Positions 32,059-33,938 of a stretch of DNA of 33,938 nt are shown here, piece after piece (positions within the stretch are counted from its first letter, which is position 1; the number at the start of each line of letters is the position of its first letter). The translations under genes and the position numbers were made by a program. Source of the stretch: Candidatus Izemoplasmatales bacterium. Lineage in GTDB: Bacteria; Bacillota_I; Bacilli_A; Izemoplasmatales; Hujiaoplasmataceae. The notes under the pieces were generated by a model, which did no database searches, was not told the DNA's origin, and was given only the letters and a program-made list of their open reading frames with translations. The DNA lies in the NCBI GenBank assembly GCA_028691315.1, contig JAQUZN010000013.1, positions 1 to 33,938 of the forward strand, read 5' to 3'.

Positions 32059-33938
32059 TTGAAACAAAAGATTATTTTTGTGGTGTTTTTTTTGCTTGCG
32101 ATCATTTCAATCTTTTTAATGACAAAGGTTGAAGTGAATTACGATCTCTCAAAGTATTTGCCTAGTGATGAAAATGCTTCAATCGGACTTCGCATCTATG
32201 AAGACCAGTATGGAGAGTCAAGTACCGCTAATCTAGTATTAAAATTTGATAGTGAAACGACATTATCAGAAATTCTTCAAGTTAGTACAGATTTAAGTCA
32301 AATTGAAAATGTGAGTTCAGTACTATTTCTTGATGATTATTTGAATCAATCCATGTTTGATCAAATTAAAGCGGCTGCAGATCCATATACTCAAGCCTAC
32401 TTAGAACAACTTGAGGCAAACATGCTATTGACTGGTGGAACTTACACGGAATTGATTGTAAATTTGTATAATGCATCACCAACGACGATGTCAAGTGTTG
32501 GTGACTACATTGACACTTTTTATCATGAAGCCAATCATACTGCCTATTTTCAAATTGTATTTGGTGTAAGTGCAGCATCCTCACTGACGGAACCTGCGTT
32601 AAATGCTGTTAAAGATGTCGCTAGTGCAATTTCTATCGATTATTATTTATCTGGAAATGCAGCATCCACAGTTTACACGAGAAATACCATTACCAAAGAA
32701 GTATTCAATATTACAATTATTATCATTCCAATTATCTTAATTATCTTGCTTTTTATGACGCCATCATTTTTTGATTTAGTAATTTTTGGTGTCGTTGCAG
32801 GTGTGTCTATTTTGCTAAATCTAGGGACAAATGCTTTTTTACCAAATATTTCATTTGTCACCCAATCGATGGCGATTGCCTTACAACTTGCGATTTCGCT
32901 TGATTACATTATCTTTATTGTGAATAGATACCATAAAGAAAAAGATTTAGGACTTTCTACAGATGAAGCGATTAAAGCGGCTATGAAGAAAGTCTATCAG
33001 CCGGTTATTGCTTCGGCACTGACAACCGGTGTTAGTTTCTTAGCACTGATTTTTATGCGTTTTTCAATTGGTATGGATATTGGACTTGTTTTCTTTAAAG
33101 CAATTGTCTTTAGTCTAATTGCGTCATTAACTTTGTTACCGGCGTTAATTAAAGTCGGCGACAAACTAATTTTAAAATCAAAACACAAAGTATTTTTACC
33201 AAGGTTTGGTAAGTTTGCCAAATTTATCTATAAATTCCGTTATGCTTTTTTAGTTTTCCTAATTGCAATTATTGTTCCAGCGTATTATTTCCAATCACAC
33301 AATAATTTTATCTATGGAGATACAGCATTAACTGCAGCAGAAGGTTCGAGTTATTATGAAGATGTCAAATTCATTGAGGATAACTATGGGCTTCAAAATC
33401 AAATCATTATTTTAACCAATAAAGACCAAGCGGTAGAAGCATCTCTTGTTCAAACGTTAATGTCAGATACGAGTTTACAAATCACTAAAATTGAATCTGG
33501 GGTGATGTATCTATCACAGATAAGTGATCCAGTTATCCTTCAAAATATTCTTGCAAAGTTTTATACAGAGGACTACTCCATTATCATTTTGACCGTAAAT
33601 TTGCCTGTTGAATCAGCAGATACGAAACTCATGGTCACGAGCTTAAGACAAATAGTTTCTGATTCTGGATATTCAGAATATTATCTTCTTGGACAATCTC
33701 CGATTGCGTATAGCATTGAAGATGTCATAAGAGTCGATTATTTAATTGTCTCAATTATTGCGGTTATCAGTATTATGATCATTATCTTATTAACATTTAA
33801 GAATTTTATTATGCCTCTCATTTTACCTTTAGTCATCGTATCAAGTGTATTTTTAACAATGTCCATTCCTTATTTTGCGGGTGAAAGGGTTGTTTTCTTA
33901 GGGTATTTAATTGTATCAACGATTTTACTCGGAGCGAC
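32059..33938 (+). CDS. MMPL/RND-family exporter (3' truncated)
   Basis: From the TTG at 32059 (SD GGGAGGTG, 32045-32052) the frame is open to the window end, giving 626 residues without a stop. The start MKQKIIFVVFFLLAIISIF is a membrane helix. It is followed by an extracellular domain beginning DLSKYLPSDENASIGLRIYEDQYG (core: YLPSD), which is typical of MMPL proteins. A block of helices then has QLAISLDYIIFIVNRYHKE, the GxxxDY-like signature of RND pumps (Asp-Tyr in helix 4). A second, similar extracellular domain starts near IEDNYGLQNQ, and another helix block runs to the edge. Such proteins export lipids or drugs, driven by protons. The substrate is unknown. A TetR-like operator precedes it. 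Confidence 0.92.
   Translation, partial: MKQKIIFVVFFLLAIISIFLMTKVEVNYDLSKYLPSDENASIGLRIYEDQYGESSTANLVLKFDSETTLSEILQVSTDLSQIENVSSVLFLDDYLNQSMFDQIKAAADPYTQAYLEQLEANMLLTGGTYTELIVNLYNASPTTMSSVGDYIDTFYHEANHTAYFQIVFGVSAASSLTEPALNAVKDVASAISIDYYLSGNAASTVYTRNTITKEVFNITIIIIPIILIILLFMTPSFFDLVIFGVVAGVSILLNLGTNAFLPNISFVTQSMAIALQLAISLDYIIFIVNRYHKEKDLGLSTDEAIKAAMKKVYQPVIASALTTGVSFLALIFMRFSIGMDIGLVFFKAIVFSLIASLTLLPALIKVGDKLILKSKHKVFLPRFGKFAKFIYKFRYAFLVFLIAIIVPAYYFQSHNNFIYGDTALTAAEGSSYYEDVKFIEDNYGLQNQIIILTNKDQAVEASLVQTLMSDTSLQITKIESGVMYLSQISDPVILQNILAKFYTEDYSIIILTVNLPVESADTKLMVTSLRQIVSDSGYSEYYLLGQSPIAYSIEDVIRVDYLIVSIIAVISIMIIILLTFKNFIMPLILPLVIVSSVFLTMSIPYFAGERVVFLGYLIVSTILLGA

Noticed and set aside
1-33938. 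Mycoplasma-type genetic code (UGA = Trp).
   Set aside because: Several well-defined genes stop at UGA, including the ATGA overlaps, and conserved tryptophans are UGG.
1-33938. tRNA, rRNA, IS elements or CRISPR arrays.
   Set aside because: No T-loop-like sequences in the gaps, no transposase-like frames and no regularly spaced repeats were seen.

Overview
The window looks like a chromosomal segment from a low-GC Gram-positive bacterium of the Bacilli / 'Tenericutes-allied' type (Izemoplasmatales-, Haloplasmatales- or Erysipelotrichia-like; inference, not a placement). Reasons: AT-rich sequence, strong AGGAGG-type ribosome binding sites, frequent TTG/GTG starts, lipobox lipoproteins, and CcpA-like cre sites. 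UGA is a real stop codon (ATGA couplings at 4348-4351 and 30784-30787) and Trp is UGG, so this is genetic code 11, not code 4. Alanine racemase, prephenate dehydratase, SerA/SerC and glutamate dehydrogenase argue for a metabolically fairly complete, probably walled and probably anaerobic organism. No rRNA, tRNA, IS element or CRISPR array was seen.

Region 1 (1-5972) is a sugar-uptake operon: a truncated MalG-type permease, a lipoprotein binding protein, a MalF-type permease, an unknown doubly anchored lipoprotein, a DUF624/YesL-like membrane protein, an SGNH hydrolase and a BadF/N-acetylglucosamine-kinase-type kinase. Import followed by deacylation and phosphorylation of an amino sugar is a plausible reading.

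Region 2 (6301-19312) is the most unusual part. A DUF2284 metal-binding protein, a RACE-type corrinoid reductive activator (2Fe-2S plus ASKHA domain) and a PocR-sensor/AraC regulator precede an eight-gene operon: corrinoid protein, URO-D-fold methyltransferase, an ABC binding-protein/permease FUSION, second permease, cytoplasmic GH13 neopullulanase-like enzyme, a carbohydrate-binding-like lipoprotein, and two more URO-D-fold methyltransferases. This joins a complete-looking corrinoid methyl-transfer machine to an oligosaccharide import and hydrolysis system. The working hypothesis is anaerobic uptake and corrinoid-dependent demethylation of a methylated glycan or methyl glycoside. A cre-like site lies over the poor -35 region of the operon promoter.

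Region 3 (19511-25169) holds single-gene units: an esterase, pheA on the minus strand with an elaborate 3' RNA structure, a HAD-IIA phosphatase, a GPH-family sugar symporter and alr.

Region 4 (25300-26741) is a toxin-antitoxin module. It has a palindromic operator candidate, an MqsR-like toxin whose start lies in another frame (break at a T6 run), and an antitoxin that joins an MqsA-like zinc finger and HTH to a C-terminal Panacea/SocA (DUF4065) domain.

Region 5 (26940-31975) is an amino-acid block: gdhA, with a cre-like promoter and a leader containing a terminator-like hairpin, then DUF1015, serC and serA. Region 6 (32020-33938) is a 3'-truncated MMPL/RND-type exporter behind a TetR-style inverted repeat.
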